The position numbers and the translations under genes are program-made. Shown here in pieces: positions 41,469 through 50,530 of a stretch of 52,479 nucleotides of DNA (its first letter is position 1; each line of letters starts with the position of its first letter). This DNA is from Rubrivivax sp. (GTDB taxonomy: Bacteria > Pseudomonadota > Gammaproteobacteria > Burkholderiales > Burkholderiaceae_C), in assembly GCA_027487585.1 (NCBI GenBank), contig JAIYDH010000162.1, positions 1 through 52,479 of the forward strand. Reading direction: 5' to 3'. The notes beneath the pieces are model-generated. The model was not told the DNA's origin and did not search any database. It saw nothing but the letters and a program-made list of their open reading frames with translations.

Positions 41469-42950
41469 ATGTACGCACGACGGATGGTGTTTGCTGCGGC
41501 GAGGTGCTTTGGCATCAAGAACGCCACAGGGCAATCAGCAGCCGCCCGCTGGCGGCGTGCTCTTGTGACCGGCGGTCTCGCTTTGCAGGCGGCGCTGCTG
41601 TCGGCCTGCGCGACCCGCTTCGACAACGAGCCCCAGAACCAGCCCATCACGGCAGAGTTCATTGCGCAAAGCGCCCAGGCGCGCGGCATCGTTGGCGCCA
41701 ACACCATCGGCCTGTCGCTGTCCGGCGGCGGCCTGCGCGCGGCGGCGTTCTCCTTCGGGGTGTTGCAGGCCTTGTCAGCAGCGGGCGATCCGGCAGTCGA
41801 TCTTTTCGGTGAAGTGACCTTCATGTCCAGCGTGTCGGGCGGCTCCTTGACAGCGGCCTACATGGCGCTGCACGGGCAGGAAGGCATGCAGCACTTCCGT
41901 GCGCGCGTGCTCGACGCCGATCTGGAACGCGACCTGCGGCTGAGCCTGTTCTCGCCCGCCAACCTGGTGCGCTTGCTGGCAGGTGGCGTCAACGACCGCA
42001 GCAACATGGCTGCCACCCTGGACGCCGATGTGTTCAATGGCGCCACTTTCGCCGACCTGTACCGCCGCAACAAGCCCGATGTCTGGATCAACGCCACCGA
42101 CTTGTACAACCGCACACCGTTCCCGTTCATTCCGCCGGTGTTCCAGGCGCTGTGCAGCGACCTGTCGCGCTTGCGCGTGTCCGAGGCCGTCGCGGCCTCG
42201 ATGGCCGTGCCGCTGGCGTTCGCGCCGGTCGTTCTCAAGACCTTCCCCGGCGACTGCCTAAAGCCGCTTCCAGCCAACATGGACGCCATGCTGGCTGACG
42301 ATGGCAGCGTCACGGCCGGCATCTTGGCCAGCAGCGCCCGGGCCATCCGCAACTACCGCGACCCGCAGCGCATGCGCTACGTGAAGCTGGCCGACGGCGG
42401 CCTGACCGACAACCAGGGGCTGGCCAGCATCCTCATCGCGCGCGCCGTGTCCGACACGAGCTACGGCCCGATGCGTGAAGACGACATCGTGCGCCTGCGC
42501 CGAATGCTGTTTCTCATCGTCGATGCCGGTCGCCCGCCGGCGGGCGACTGGGCCCTGCAGCGGGACGGCCCTTCTGGCGTGGATGTGGGCGTCGCGGCAG
42601 CCGACGCCGCCATCGATTCAGCCACGCGCCTGAGCGCGGCCGCCTTCCGGACCATGACGACCGAATGGCGCAACAACATGATTCGCCATCGCTGCGGCCT
42701 GACCGAGGCCGAGGTGCGCCGCCATCTCCCTGCAGGCCAGCCCTGGCGCTGTGACGACGTGACGTTCTTCGTCGGCACCGTCAGTGCCGAAACGCTGGGG
42801 CCGGAACGTGCAGCCCGGCTGCGCGACATGCCCACACGCCTGTCACTGCCGCGCGCCGATGTTGATGCGGCCATCGACGCGGGCCGCGACGCAGCGCGCG
42901 CCAACCCGGCGCTGCGCGCCTATCTGGCTGACCGCGCTGCACGCCCGTGA
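41469..42950 (+). CDS. Patatin-like phospholipase lipoprotein
   Basis: 493 residues. A signal with lipobox LSAC (Cys47) follows a basic N-terminus, so it is likely lipid-anchored. The patatin core is recognisable: SLSGGGLRAAAFSFGVLQAL (the G-G-G-x-R oxyanion loop at 86-90), SSVSGGSLTA with nucleophile Ser123, and LADGGLTDNQG with catalytic Asp309. The usual G-x-S-x-G motif reads S-V-S-G-G, with Ser replacing the first Gly. The enzyme would cleave acyl esters of phospholipids. The start ATG is at 41469; a nearby ATG at 41484 is an alternative. Confidence 0.85.
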   Translation: MYARRMVFAAARCFGIKNATGQSAAARWRRALVTGGLALQAALLSACATRFDNEPQNQPITAEFIAQSAQARGIVGANTIGLSLSGGGLRAAAFSFGVLQALSAAGDPAVDLFGEVTFMSSVSGGSLTAAYMALHGQEGMQHFRARVLDADLERDLRLSLFSPANLVRLLAGGVNDRSNMAATLDADVFNGATFADLYRRNKPDVWINATDLYNRTPFPFIPPVFQALCSDLSRLRVSEAVAASMAVPLAFAPVVLKTFPGDCLKPLPANMDAMLADDGSVTAGILASSARAIRNYRDPQRMRYVKLADGGLTDNQGLASILIARAVSDTSYGPMREDDIVRLRRMLFLIVDAGRPPAGDWALQRDGPSGVDVGVAAADAAIDSATRLSAAAFRTMTTEWRNNMIRHRCGLTEAEVRRHLPAGQPWRCDDVTFFVGTVSAETLGPERAARLRDMPTRLSLPRADVDAAIDAGRDAARANPALRAYLADRAARP

Positions 42951-42954
42951 CGCC

Positions 42955-43014
42955 GGACTGCTCCATGAAGTCGGCCGGCTCGTAGGCGCCGATGGGCAGG
43001 ATCGCCAAGCCCAT
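42955..43014 (-). pseudogene. Fragment of an MBL-fold metallo-hydrolase
   Basis: On the complement, MGLAILPIGAYEPADFMEQS matches a short conserved segment in UlaG/NAPE-PLD-type metallo-beta-lactamase-fold hydrolases (L-x-L-L-P-I-G-A-Y-E-P). Only ~20 residues remain; the rest is lost or overwritten by the 3' end of the patatin-like gene. Single short match, so moderate confidence. Confidence 0.4.
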
Positions 43015-43074
43015 GCGGCCTTGACGACCTGGGAGTCAGCGCCATTGGGAAGCCATGACGCGTGCGCCAAAAGG

Positions 43075-43310
43075 CTAGCCCGGCAGGTGGCGATCGCAGT
43101 CGATCATTGCTTTGCGCTCCGCAACCCGGCCTTGCTGAGCGCGGCTTCCATAGAGTCGTTCTCCAGGGCCGGTGGGCCGATCTTGGCCTGCAGCGCCTTC
43201 AAGCCCAGCGGCGGCGCCTTGGTCATGGGCAGCGCCGCGAACACCTGGGCAGCACGCTCGAAGAGTTGCCGGCGCAAGCCCGAGCGGCTGTGACACCAGG
43301 GTCTGCTGTG
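43075..43310 (-). mobile_element. IS3-family transposase remnant (end of orfA, start of orfB)
   Basis: On the complement, one frame reads LGLKALQAKIGPPALENDSM then EAALSKAGLRSAKQ and stops (TGA at 43104-43106). This matches the C-terminal leucine-zipper end of IS3-family OrfA (A-K-I-G-x-L-x-L-E-N-D-F-L-E-x-A-L-x-K-A-G-L-x-S-A-K). One base off, an ATG at 43107 begins MIDCDRHLPG and then stops; MIDRxHDLP is the typical start of the cognate OrfB. No complete ends or flanking target duplication were identified, so it is a dead fragment. Confidence 0.65.
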
Positions 43311-43796
43311 GCTTTAGCAGCCAACACGCTTGTCAGGCGAAGGCCGTCTTTTTAGTCGTTAGCTATAGACCGCCACGGTGCTTACCGGAGGTGTGTCAGA
43401 CGCTGGCTATCCTCAGCAAGCGCCGCAGAGCAGAGGTTCGGACCACCCCACCTCTGCCGCGCCTTCACCGCGGCACGAGCGGCTTGTCGGCCCGCAGGCC
43501 CCTTCGGCTGCCTCTTCAGAAGTGTCGGCCGCACCCGCACTCCCGCCAGAAGCGGTTGCCTCCCTCAAGAGGCGCAGCGTCGCGCGCCGGGCCCAGACCA
43601 AGGGCGTTGGCCCTGGGTGGCCTTCAGGACGACCGCCACCGACACCCCTCGAGACCAGGGTAGCCCCCCCTAAGTCAACAGGCAGCGGCACCCTCTTCCT
43701 GACGATGCGTCGCCTTCCGCTGGCGGCCACCATGGCCGCACGGCAAGACTGCAGCACCAGCCCGGAAGCACAGGCCGTTCATCAAGGAGTCCCACC
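43311..43796. other. Intergenic region with no recognised gene
   Basis: 486 bp between the IS3 remnant and the VWA gene. Several open frames on both strands carry no recognisable motif. AGGAGT at about 43784-43789 is the ribosome site of the VWA gene. Confidence 0.45.
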
Positions 43797-46700
43797 ATGG
43801 CCTGTCTGAACCTCAGCAACGGCAGCTTCGATGCTGCCAACTTCGTGCCCAGCAATGTCAACGCAGGCGCTGTCACCGTCACCCGCACATCCAGCTCGAT
43901 CTCTGTCGCCCATGCATCGTTTGCCGCACCGCTGGTGCTCAGCGGCGACTTCCGAGTGCTGCTGTTTGGCGGCGGCCGGCATCTGGCCTTGATGCGCGTG
44001 GAGTCCAGCGCTGGCTTCGGTACACGCACCGTCTTCATCGTCGACTTCACCGGCAGCGGACCTGCGCCGGGCCTGGTGCAAATACATCAGCAGAGCCTGG
44101 TGGCCGACTCTGTCACCCTGCCCATGCTGCTGACCTCCCCCGGCAGCCAGGATCTGGTGTTGACGGCCAGTGCCAGCGGTACCGTCAACGAGTCGCGCGG
44201 CTTGAGCATCTTCCGCAGCGACAACGGTGCGGTGGTGCTATCCGGGCCGATCACCGTGTCGGGCTTGAGCGGCGCCATACGCGCAGAGATCACTGCCAGC
44301 GACCTGGTCATCCACCACCCCAACAGCTTCGGCAACAACAGCACCAGCGGTCCGCGCCCGGCAGGGGCACTGACCGTGACCGGCCCTGGAGCTTTTGGCG
44401 AAGCCGTGCTGGGCGCCTCGGCTCCTGGGCTGGCCACCATCACCCGTGTGGCCACCCTGCGCAACACCGGCTCCGACTGTCTGCAGATCAGCGCCATCGC
44501 CGATGCAGCGCCGTTCACCGTCGTGTCCACCAGCCAACCCTTGCCTGCGGTGCTGGACGTAGGCCAGACGCTGGACGTGCGCATTCAGTTCGCCCCTGCG
44601 GCGCCCGGCACCGTGTCGCGCAACTTGACGGTGTCGCGCAGCCCGACGGCCGGCGCAGCCGGCATCCCCTGCAGCGGCTCGGCCCGCGCGGCGCAAGCGC
44701 GCATCTCCACGTCGACTGCCAGCATCGCCTTCGGCACCCTGGTGCACCCCGGTGCGGCCACGCGCAGCTTCACGGTGTCCAACACCGGCGACATCGACCT
44801 GAGCGTGAGCATCGCGGCGGCGCCCGCGGGCTCTGACTTCGCCTGGACAGCCTTGCCCGCTCCCGGTCTGGCATTGGCCGCCGGTGCCACGTCAGCGGCG
44901 CAAACAGTGGCCTACACCACCAGCGGCCCGGGAGCGGCCTTTACGCAGACCCTGACCGTCACGCCTTCGCAGGGCACAGCGCGCAGCATCCAGATCACCG
45001 GCTCGGCCTGTGTGGCCGAGTCGCGCATCAGTGTGCCGGCGGCCGTGCCGACCGCTTTCGGGCCCATCGAAAGGGGTTTTCGCAGCGTGCGCGTGGTGCA
45101 GGTCAGCAACATCGGCAGCGCCGACCTGAGCTTCAACGCCCGCATCCAGGGCCCCGACGCGGCCCACTTCGGCTTGGTGCTGCCCAACGACGACATCACC
45201 GACGCGCGCACCACCCGCAGCTATGTGGTGGCGCCGGTCAGCCGCTGCGGCGCGGGTGGCACCGGCAGCGGTGTCATGCCGGTGGCAGTGAGCTTCTTCG
45301 CTGACGGCGCGAATGGCCCTCGCGTGGCCGAAGTGGTGATCGAAGGCCACAACGCCGTCAACGCACCCGCCACCCAGACATGGGTTTTTGCGCTGAGTGC
45401 CGAGATCATCGACGCCGTGCCAGTGGACATGGCGCTGGTCATCGACAACTCCGGCAGCATGTCTGACAGCGTCGGCTCGCGCACCAAGCTGCAGGCCGCG
45501 CTCGCGGCCAGCCAGTTGCTGGTGCAGATGCTGCGCGACACCGCGGCCGACCGCTGCAGCATCGTCAGCTACGAAAGCGCGCCTCAGTTGCGGGTGGCCA
45601 TGACGCCCGTGTCCACCGGGCGCGGGGCGCTGCTGTCGATGCTGTCGGGGCCTGGCATTGCGCCGGCCGGCGCCACCAACATCGCCGGTGGCGCCGTGCT
45701 GGGCGCCGAGCAACTGGCCCTGCCGCACCCAGACACACCCCCCGTCCTGAAGAAGGCCATGGTGGTGCTCACTGACGGCATAGAAAACCGCTGCTGGCAA
45801 GCAGGCGGCGCAGGGCCCTGGCTGTCCATCACCGGTCGCGGCGCGAGCCAGGGCATGCGCCGTCCCGATGGAACCGCACAAGACACGGTGCCCTGGAGCC
45901 CACCCAGCGGCCAACGGGTCTACACCATCGGCCTGGGTGCGCCGGCGGTCATCGACGCCGCTGCCCTGAACCAACTGTCCACGGCCACCGGTGCCAGCTA
46001 CACAGGCGCCGACGACCTGAACGGCATGGCCTTCTTCAACCTCGAGAAGTACTTCACCCAGATCTTCATGGAAGCGGCTGGGCTGGCCCAGATCACCGAT
46101 CCATTCTGGACCATTGCTGCCGGCGATCGGCACACGCACGAGTTCGACATCATGCGCGGCGACGTCGGCTGCCTGCTGGTGATGTACGACAGCCCGGGTA
46201 CCCGTTTGCCCTTCTTCGTGGAAAGCCCGCAAGGCGAGTGGTTCACAGGAAGCTCACTGCCGGCGGGTTTTGCACTGCGCCTGCGCTCCACGCCCACCGC
46301 GCGCTTTGTGGAGCTGGGGTTTCCGCTGGCCGAGCCTGATCGATCGGCGGGCCGCTGGAAGCTGACCGTGGAGCATCCGGGCCTGACCTGCGCCGGCGAT
46401 GTCGGATCCGGGCGTGACAACCAGGCCGGTTTCCAGCCACCCAAGTGCACGGAGACCAAGACACCGGTGCTGTACGGGCTGGCCATTGGCGCGGGGTCCA
46501 ACCTGCGCATGCAGCCGTGGGTGGACCCGAACACGGTGTTCGTCGGCCAGAGCCTGCGCTTGAACGCCGAACTGGCCGAAGCGGGTCTGCCCGTCAGCGG
46601 AGCCACCGTTCATGTGCACATCACCGGCCCCACCGGTACCACCTGGACGGTGCCGCTGCGGGACGACGCCGCCCATGACGACGGACAGGTCGATGATGGC

Positions 46701-47006
46701 GACTACGGCGGTCGTTTCGATCAGACCTATGCCGCGGGCCACTACCAACTCACCTTTGTGGCCCAGGGCCTGCGGGCTGGCAAGCCCTGGCGTCGCGAAG
46801 CGCACCGCAGCAAACCCGTGTTCGACCCCCGCCACCCGCCTGGCAGCGGCGAGCCCGATGGAGGGAACCCGGATGCCGGCGCGCGCACGCCCGACGCCTG
46901 CTGCGAGCGCCAGCTGCAGGAAATGGCGCGTCAGCGCTGGGTGCTGGTGGTGATTGCGCTGCTGGTGCTGGTGGCGCTGCTGCTGGTGCTGAAGCTGCTG
47001 CCGTGA
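43797..47006 (+). CDS. Large tail-anchored VWA-domain protein
   Basis: 1069 residues. No N-terminal signal peptide. The first ~200 residues are beta-rich without known motif. Residues ~200-540 hold at least three Ig-like repeats of the choice-of-anchor D / ASPM-SPD2-Hydin type (e.g. ATITRVATLRNTGSDCLQIS, RSFTVSNTGDIDLSVSIAAA, RVVQVSNIGSADLSFNARIQ). A von Willebrand factor A domain follows with MIDAS DNSGSMSDS (Asp550, D-x-S-x-S) and VVLTDGIENR. Later regions are beta-rich. The end is a single transmembrane helix (~1045-1066, WVLVVIALLVLVALLLVLKL). The orientation and lack of a signal suggest a cytosolic or unconventional tail-anchored protein, perhaps a metal-dependent adhesion or scaffold. 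Confidence 0.8.
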   Translation: MACLNLSNGSFDAANFVPSNVNAGAVTVTRTSSSISVAHASFAAPLVLSGDFRVLLFGGGRHLALMRVESSAGFGTRTVFIVDFTGSGPAPGLVQIHQQSLVADSVTLPMLLTSPGSQDLVLTASASGTVNESRGLSIFRSDNGAVVLSGPITVSGLSGAIRAEITASDLVIHHPNSFGNNSTSGPRPAGALTVTGPGAFGEAVLGASAPGLATITRVATLRNTGSDCLQISAIADAAPFTVVSTSQPLPAVLDVGQTLDVRIQFAPAAPGTVSRNLTVSRSPTAGAAGIPCSGSARAAQARISTSTASIAFGTLVHPGAATRSFTVSNTGDIDLSVSIAAAPAGSDFAWTALPAPGLALAAGATSAAQTVAYTTSGPGAAFTQTLTVTPSQGTARSIQITGSACVAESRISVPAAVPTAFGPIERGFRSVRVVQVSNIGSADLSFNARIQGPDAAHFGLVLPNDDITDARTTRSYVVAPVSRCGAGGTGSGVMPVAVSFFADGANGPRVAEVVIEGHNAVNAPATQTWVFALSAEIIDAVPVDMALVIDNSGSMSDSVGSRTKLQAALAASQLLVQMLRDTAADRCSIVSYESAPQLRVAMTPVSTGRGALLSMLSGPGIAPAGATNIAGGAVLGAEQLALPHPDTPPVLKKAMVVLTDGIENRCWQAGGAGPWLSITGRGASQGMRRPDGTAQDTVPWSPPSGQRVYTIGLGAPAVIDAAALNQLSTATGASYTGADDLNGMAFFNLEKYFTQIFMEAAGLAQITDPFWTIAAGDRHTHEFDIMRGDVGCLLVMYDSPGTRLPFFVESPQGEWFTGSSLPAGFALRLRSTPTARFVELGFPLAEPDRSAGRWKLTVEHPGLTCAGDVGSGRDNQAGFQPPKCTETKTPVLYGLAIGAGSNLRMQPWVDPNTVFVGQSLRLNAELAEAGLPVSGATVHVHITGPTGTTWTVPLRDDAAHDDGQVDDGDYGGRFDQTYAAGHYQLTFVAQGLRAGKPWRREAHRSKPVFDPRHPPGSGEPDGGNPDAGARTPDACCERQLQEMARQRWVLVVIALLVLVALLLVLKLLP

Positions 47007-47081
47007 AGCTGTGGTCGGCCGACGGGGGGCAAAAAAGGCGTCTGATCCGTGCGCCCGACCCGGCCACGCGCGGCCCTGCGC

Positions 47082-47212
47082 CGGGGCTGGCCGCGCTGAT
47101 GGCGTGGCCGGTGCTCGGCCAGGTGCCGACAGCGGCCGAAGCCGCGGGCCTAGTCGCCGTAGTGGCGCGCCTCATCCTCGCCGTCACCACCACTTCCAGG
47201 AGCACCGCATGA
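47082..47212 (+). pseudogene. Decayed copy of the 3' end of the EamA transporter gene
   Basis: GCGCCGGGGCTGGCCGCGCT and the following GATGGCGTGGCCGGT through the ATGA overlap closely match 24248-24382 (end of the intact EamA gene), with scattered substitutions. In frame it reads APGLAALMAWPVLGQVPTAA and ends TSRSTA. Nothing of the first ~270 codons is present upstream, where the VWA gene ends. Confidence 0.75.
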
Positions 47213-47460
47213 ACCGCATCGCCGCCGTTGGCTGGTCCAAGCTCGAAGGAGCCGGGAAAGTCGGCCGTCTACCGCGCCACGGTGTTCGTTGACGAACTGC
47301 GCCGCGGCGGCGACGACGGTGCGCTGGTGTTCGACGGCACCGGCACCACCGCATTCGCTGAAGTGCTGGTGCCGGGCAGCGACATGCACCACGCCTGGAT
47401 CACGGCGGCCCCGGCGCTGCGCGGCGCGTGCCGCTGCTGCGCCAAGAGCTGCGCACTGCT
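47209..47460 (+). pseudogene. Frameshifted copy of the DsrE-family gene
   Basis: It starts ATGAACCGCATCGCC like the intact DsrE gene at 24379, but one extra base in CTCGAAGGAGCCGGGAAAGT (compare CTCGAAGGCGCGGGCAAGT) shifts the frame near codon 15. Downstream the new frame again reads RATVFVDELRRGGDDGALVF and ALRGACRCCAKS, so the shift is recent relative to the substitutions. Similarity to the source ends at about 47460. The region 47461-47847 (~387 bp) holds only one unassigned open frame on the complement (47483-47803) with no recognised motif. Confidence 0.75.
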
Positions 47461-47847
47461 CGCCACCAGGACTGCCAGCGACTCACTCGCTGAAAACGCG
47501 GTTGCCCCGGATGAGGACGACAAAGCCCATTGACCGGCAAAGGAAGGCCGTTCGGCAGCAAGGTCGTTCGGTGGTTTCGGCCAATAAGGAGCCGACGGTC
47601 TCCTTCTTCAGATCCGGCCTGGGGTAGCGGTCAACGACCTGCGCAATCTGATCACGTTCCAACACCCCGAGACCCAGTCCTGCGACGCCGCCACCAGAGC
47701 CGGCGCGCACCATTTGCGCCTCCTTGCCATGCTCGTCGCCTACAGTGACGCTCAGGTGGAGGGTGATCGCATTGGCCGCCAAGTGCGCGCGGGTACGTTC
47801 CATCCACAGAGTTGTGCCAAGTTTCGACGCGCAAGCTCTCTTTCAAG

Positions 47848-48498
47848 TCACCTGGCAGCCGCGATCGAGGCCACCTGGCGGCTGAGCCTTGCGCGCACCT
47901 GTGCGACCAGCGCCTCACCAGCAAGCTCGGGCCGACCACAGTTGAATGGCGGCTGCGGGGCGTACTCCAGCTGCAGCTGCACTTGCTGCGCTTGTGATTC
48001 GCCAAGCAGCCTTGCCAGCACCTCCAATGCCATGTCGATACCGGCGGTGACCCCGCCACCGGTGACTCGGTTGCGATCGCGCACCACCCGGCCATCGTCC
48101 GCGGTGGCTCCAAACGCCGCCAAGTGCTCGCGGTAGTTCCAGTGACTGGCAGCCCTGTAACCCTTGAGAAGACCTGCTGCACCCAGCAGGAGCGATCCCG
48201 AGCAAACACTCGTCACCCATAGAGCCTGCTGCCCCTGACGCCCCAACCACCCCAGGACATCCGGGTCGCTCATGAGCGGCAATTGTCCGGGCCCACCCGG
48301 TACGCACAGCAGGTCCAACAAGGGGCATGACTCGAAGGTCGCGTTGGGAACGATGCAGAGGGCGGCATCGGTGCGCACAGGCGCGAGATCCTTCCAGACG
48401 AAATACAGCTCGGCCTCGCCGGCCGCGGCGAACACTTGGGCCGGTCCGGTCAGGTCGAGTTGTGTCACCTGTGGGTAGAGCAGAAAGCCGATCTTCAT
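47848..48498 (-). CDS. DJ-1/PfpI-family protein (isonitrile-hydratase-like)
   Basis: 216 residues. IGFLLYPQVTQLDLTGPAQV at the start; LLCVPGGPGQL then SVCSGSLLLGAAGLLKGYRA then ASHW gives the nucleophile elbow Cys in VCSGS and the downstream His. This matches isonitrile hydratase-like (InhA) members of the PfpI/DJ-1 superfamily. The true substrate is unknown. It is divergent from a GlxA-type regulator that shares the superfamily fold. The ATG at 48498 fits; the longer frame upstream runs into the promoter. Confidence 0.85.
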   Translation of the reverse strand: MKIGFLLYPQVTQLDLTGPAQVFAAAGEAELYFVWKDLAPVRTDAALCIVPNATFESCPLLDLLCVPGGPGQLPLMSDPDVLGWLGRQGQQALWVTSVCSGSLLLGAAGLLKGYRAASHWNYREHLAAFGATADDGRVVRDRNRVTGGGVTAGIDMALEVLARLLGESQAQQVQLQLEYAPQPPFNCGRPELAGEALVAQVRARLSRQVASIAAAR

Positions 48499-48586
48499 CG
48501 TGTTCTCCAGTTCGCCAGCGGCATTCTGGGCACGATGGATACTGGCAGCAATGTCAATATCTTGCCGATTCTTGCCACCTCTCGCC

Positions 48587-49567
48587 GTGATCAATCAACC
48601 CCGTCTGAGCAGCTTGCGCCGCAGGATCGTGATCCTCGTTTTCGACCGGGCGCAGTTGCTCGACGTCGTAGGACCTGGCGACGTCTTCGCACTTGCCGGC
48701 ACCTTCGACACCCAGACGCGATACGCAGTGCTTTGTGTTTCCTCGCTTGGCGGTCCAGTGGCAATGTCGAACGGCTTGAGTCTGATGACGCGCTCCATCC
48801 GCGATGTTCGGCTGAGCAGGACCGACACCCTCATGGTGGCTGGTGCGGATAAGGGAGGGCTGTTCAAGGCGCTGGCCGATGAAGCACTCGGCGCCTGGGT
48901 GTGCAAGGCGGCGGGCAAGGTGCGCAGGCTGGCTTCTGTCTGTGTCGGATCGTTTGCGCTCGCGCACTGGGGGCTGCTCGATGGAAGACGCGCCACCAGC
49001 CACTGGTCTGTGATGGACGTGATGCAAAAGCGCTTTCCGGCGGTCGCGGTGGATCGGACTGCGCTCTATGTGCAGGACGGCTCCATCTGGACAGCAGGCG
49101 GTGTGACCACGGGTATCGACATGAGCCTGGCCATGGTCGAAGCCGACTGCAGCCGACTGGTAGCCGGCCGCGTGGCCCGTGCCCTGGTGATGTCTACTCG
49201 CAGGATTGGCAACCAGTCGCAGTATTCGGTGCAATTGCGCGCGCAGACGGGCCGTTATGCGCAACTCGTGGACTGGATCAGCGCGAATCTCGATCAACCG
49301 TTGACCATCGCCACGCTTGCGGCGCGTATGGATGAGTCTGAGCGAAGCTTCTGTCGTCGCTTTGCGGCTGAAGTTGGTGAACCACCCGGGCGCTTCATCG
49401 AAACCGTTCGGCTCGGCGCAGCCCGGCGGGCCCTGGAAGGCGGCGCAGCGGCCAAGGTCGCAGCCCGCGCCGCCGGTTTCGCTTCAGCTGAGCAGCTGTC
49501 AAGGTCCTTCCGGCGACGGCTCGACCTGTCTCCGATGGAGTATCGGCGTCAGCATAGGGATGCGTGA
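48587..49567 (+). CDS. GlxA-type AraC-family regulator
   Basis: 326 residues. The N-terminal ~190 residues form a DJ-1/PfpI-like sensor (RIVILVFDRAQLLDVVGPGD, SVCVGSFALAHWGLLDGRRA, TSHWSV). The C-terminal AraC DNA-binding domain has two helix-turn-helix units: LTIATLAARMDESERSFCRR and KVAARAAGFASAEQLSRSFR. GlxA-type proteins are regulators whose sensor resembles that of the divergent PfpI gene. The likely target is the neighbouring PfpI gene across the 88-bp gap. A GTG at 48587 is the best start; an in-frame ATG at 48551 overlaps the promoter gap. Confidence 0.88.
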   Translation: MINQPRLSSLRRRIVILVFDRAQLLDVVGPGDVFALAGTFDTQTRYAVLCVSSLGGPVAMSNGLSLMTRSIRDVRLSRTDTLMVAGADKGGLFKALADEALGAWVCKAAGKVRRLASVCVGSFALAHWGLLDGRRATSHWSVMDVMQKRFPAVAVDRTALYVQDGSIWTAGGVTTGIDMSLAMVEADCSRLVAGRVARALVMSTRRIGNQSQYSVQLRAQTGRYAQLVDWISANLDQPLTIATLAARMDESERSFCRRFAAEVGEPPGRFIETVRLGAARRALEGGAAAKVAARAAGFASAEQLSRSFRRRLDLSPMEYRRQHRDA

Positions 49568-49610
49568 GCGGCATCCCACCGCCATTCGAAGGTCGGCTTC
49601 TGGGCGATCG

Positions 49611-49820
49611 GCCAATTGCCCAGTCAATCGCGCCACTGTGACAGTGGCCGCTACCCCTGCAGTAAGGCGCAGAAATCAGCCTTGATGCCGTCGGAGAACT
49701 TCACCCGATCTCCGGCATGCGGGACCGCAGCTTCAGCGGATGCTACTGGGTAACATGACCGTATACCGGTTCGGCTTGCGACGCCTTGCTCGGGAGCGGC
49801 TCACGCACTGCAAGGGTCAG
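49611..49820 (-). pseudogene. Decayed copy of the 3' end of the NAD-kinase-like gene
   Basis: This stretch aligns with 30090-30302 (last ~70 codons of the intact NAD-kinase-like gene), same strand. Long exact runs include GCGGGACCGCAGCTTCAGCG and GCTTGCGACGCCTTGCTCGG. The copy has an in-frame TAG (after YGHVTQ) and a 1-bp loss near RSRMPEIG, so it is dead. Nothing of the upstream part is present. Confidence 0.8.
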
Positions 49821-50530
49821 TTGAGGCACACCTAGTCCCTTAGAACAAAGTTGCTAAATGGCCGCTAGTCTCGGCGCGGCTTGTTGAAGGGCTCAGGCCG
49901 CTTGAGCTTGCATCAAAAGTTGCCAAAGCGACGCGCCTGATGGAAGGCTCGCGGTACGTCCAAACATCAAAGTTGCCAAAGGGATCCTGCACCTGGCTTC
50001 GCTTCGGGTCGTATTGGTCTTAATGGCTTGCTGAGCCGGAGGTTGATTCCTGGCTCGGGTGCCAAGGTCTCAGAAGCAGCGGTTGCTGACCTTGGCTGCC
50101 TGCGGGCGTACTCACGCAAGGCGGCACCAAGCAGCCGTTGGGCCCTGGGACCAGCGAGGCCACGAGCGGCCGCGGTTCGGGGTGCAGCGGCCGTAGGCCA
50201 CTCGCGAGGTGGTTCACGGCGACGGCGGCTGCTTCCGCACGGCTCGAACTGGCAGTGCCGACCCTGAGCGGTCTGTCAATAGTTCAGATGGCCCGCCATT
50301 TAGCTGCCATACATGAAGCCTGAATGTCATGACCATGCTGCCCAAACCTCGTCAATCCAGGGCGGACCGAGGAGTCCCACCCAGGAGGGCGCGCGATCGG
50401 GCCCGGCGTATGGGGGCTTTGACGCCGAACCGCCAACTTCGACAGTCAGGCGTTGAATGCAACTGACAAATCCACCGAGGCGAAATCAAGTCAATCGATA
50501 ATTGGCAGGCGGCCGCCGCCCAAGCTTGAG
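49821..50530. other. ORF-poor region with short direct repeats upstream of the reverse transcriptase
   Basis: About 710 bp with no recognisable gene. CATCAAAAGTTGCCAAAG (49911-49928) recurs as CATCAAAGTTGCCAAAG (49965-49981), and a weaker copy CAAAGTTGCTAAA lies at 49846-49858; spacing is 55-65 bp. GGCGGCCGCC at 50508-50517 is a perfect 10-bp palindrome. The role is unknown; such repeats can mark element ends or the non-coding part of an RT-based element. Confidence 0.5.

Noticed and set aside
44892..46232. 446-codon minus-strand frame inside the VWA gene
   Set aside because: No motif and antisense to the MIDAS-bearing VWA protein; a codon-bias shadow.
47483..47803. 106-codon minus-strand open frame between the DsrE copy and the PfpI gene
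   Set aside because: No recognised motif or ribosome site; it could be another remnant but nothing supports a gene call.
49900..49985. CRISPR array from the repeated GTTGCCAAAG motif
   Set aside because: Only two good copies plus one weak one, unequal spacing and no palindromic repeat; no cas genes in the window.
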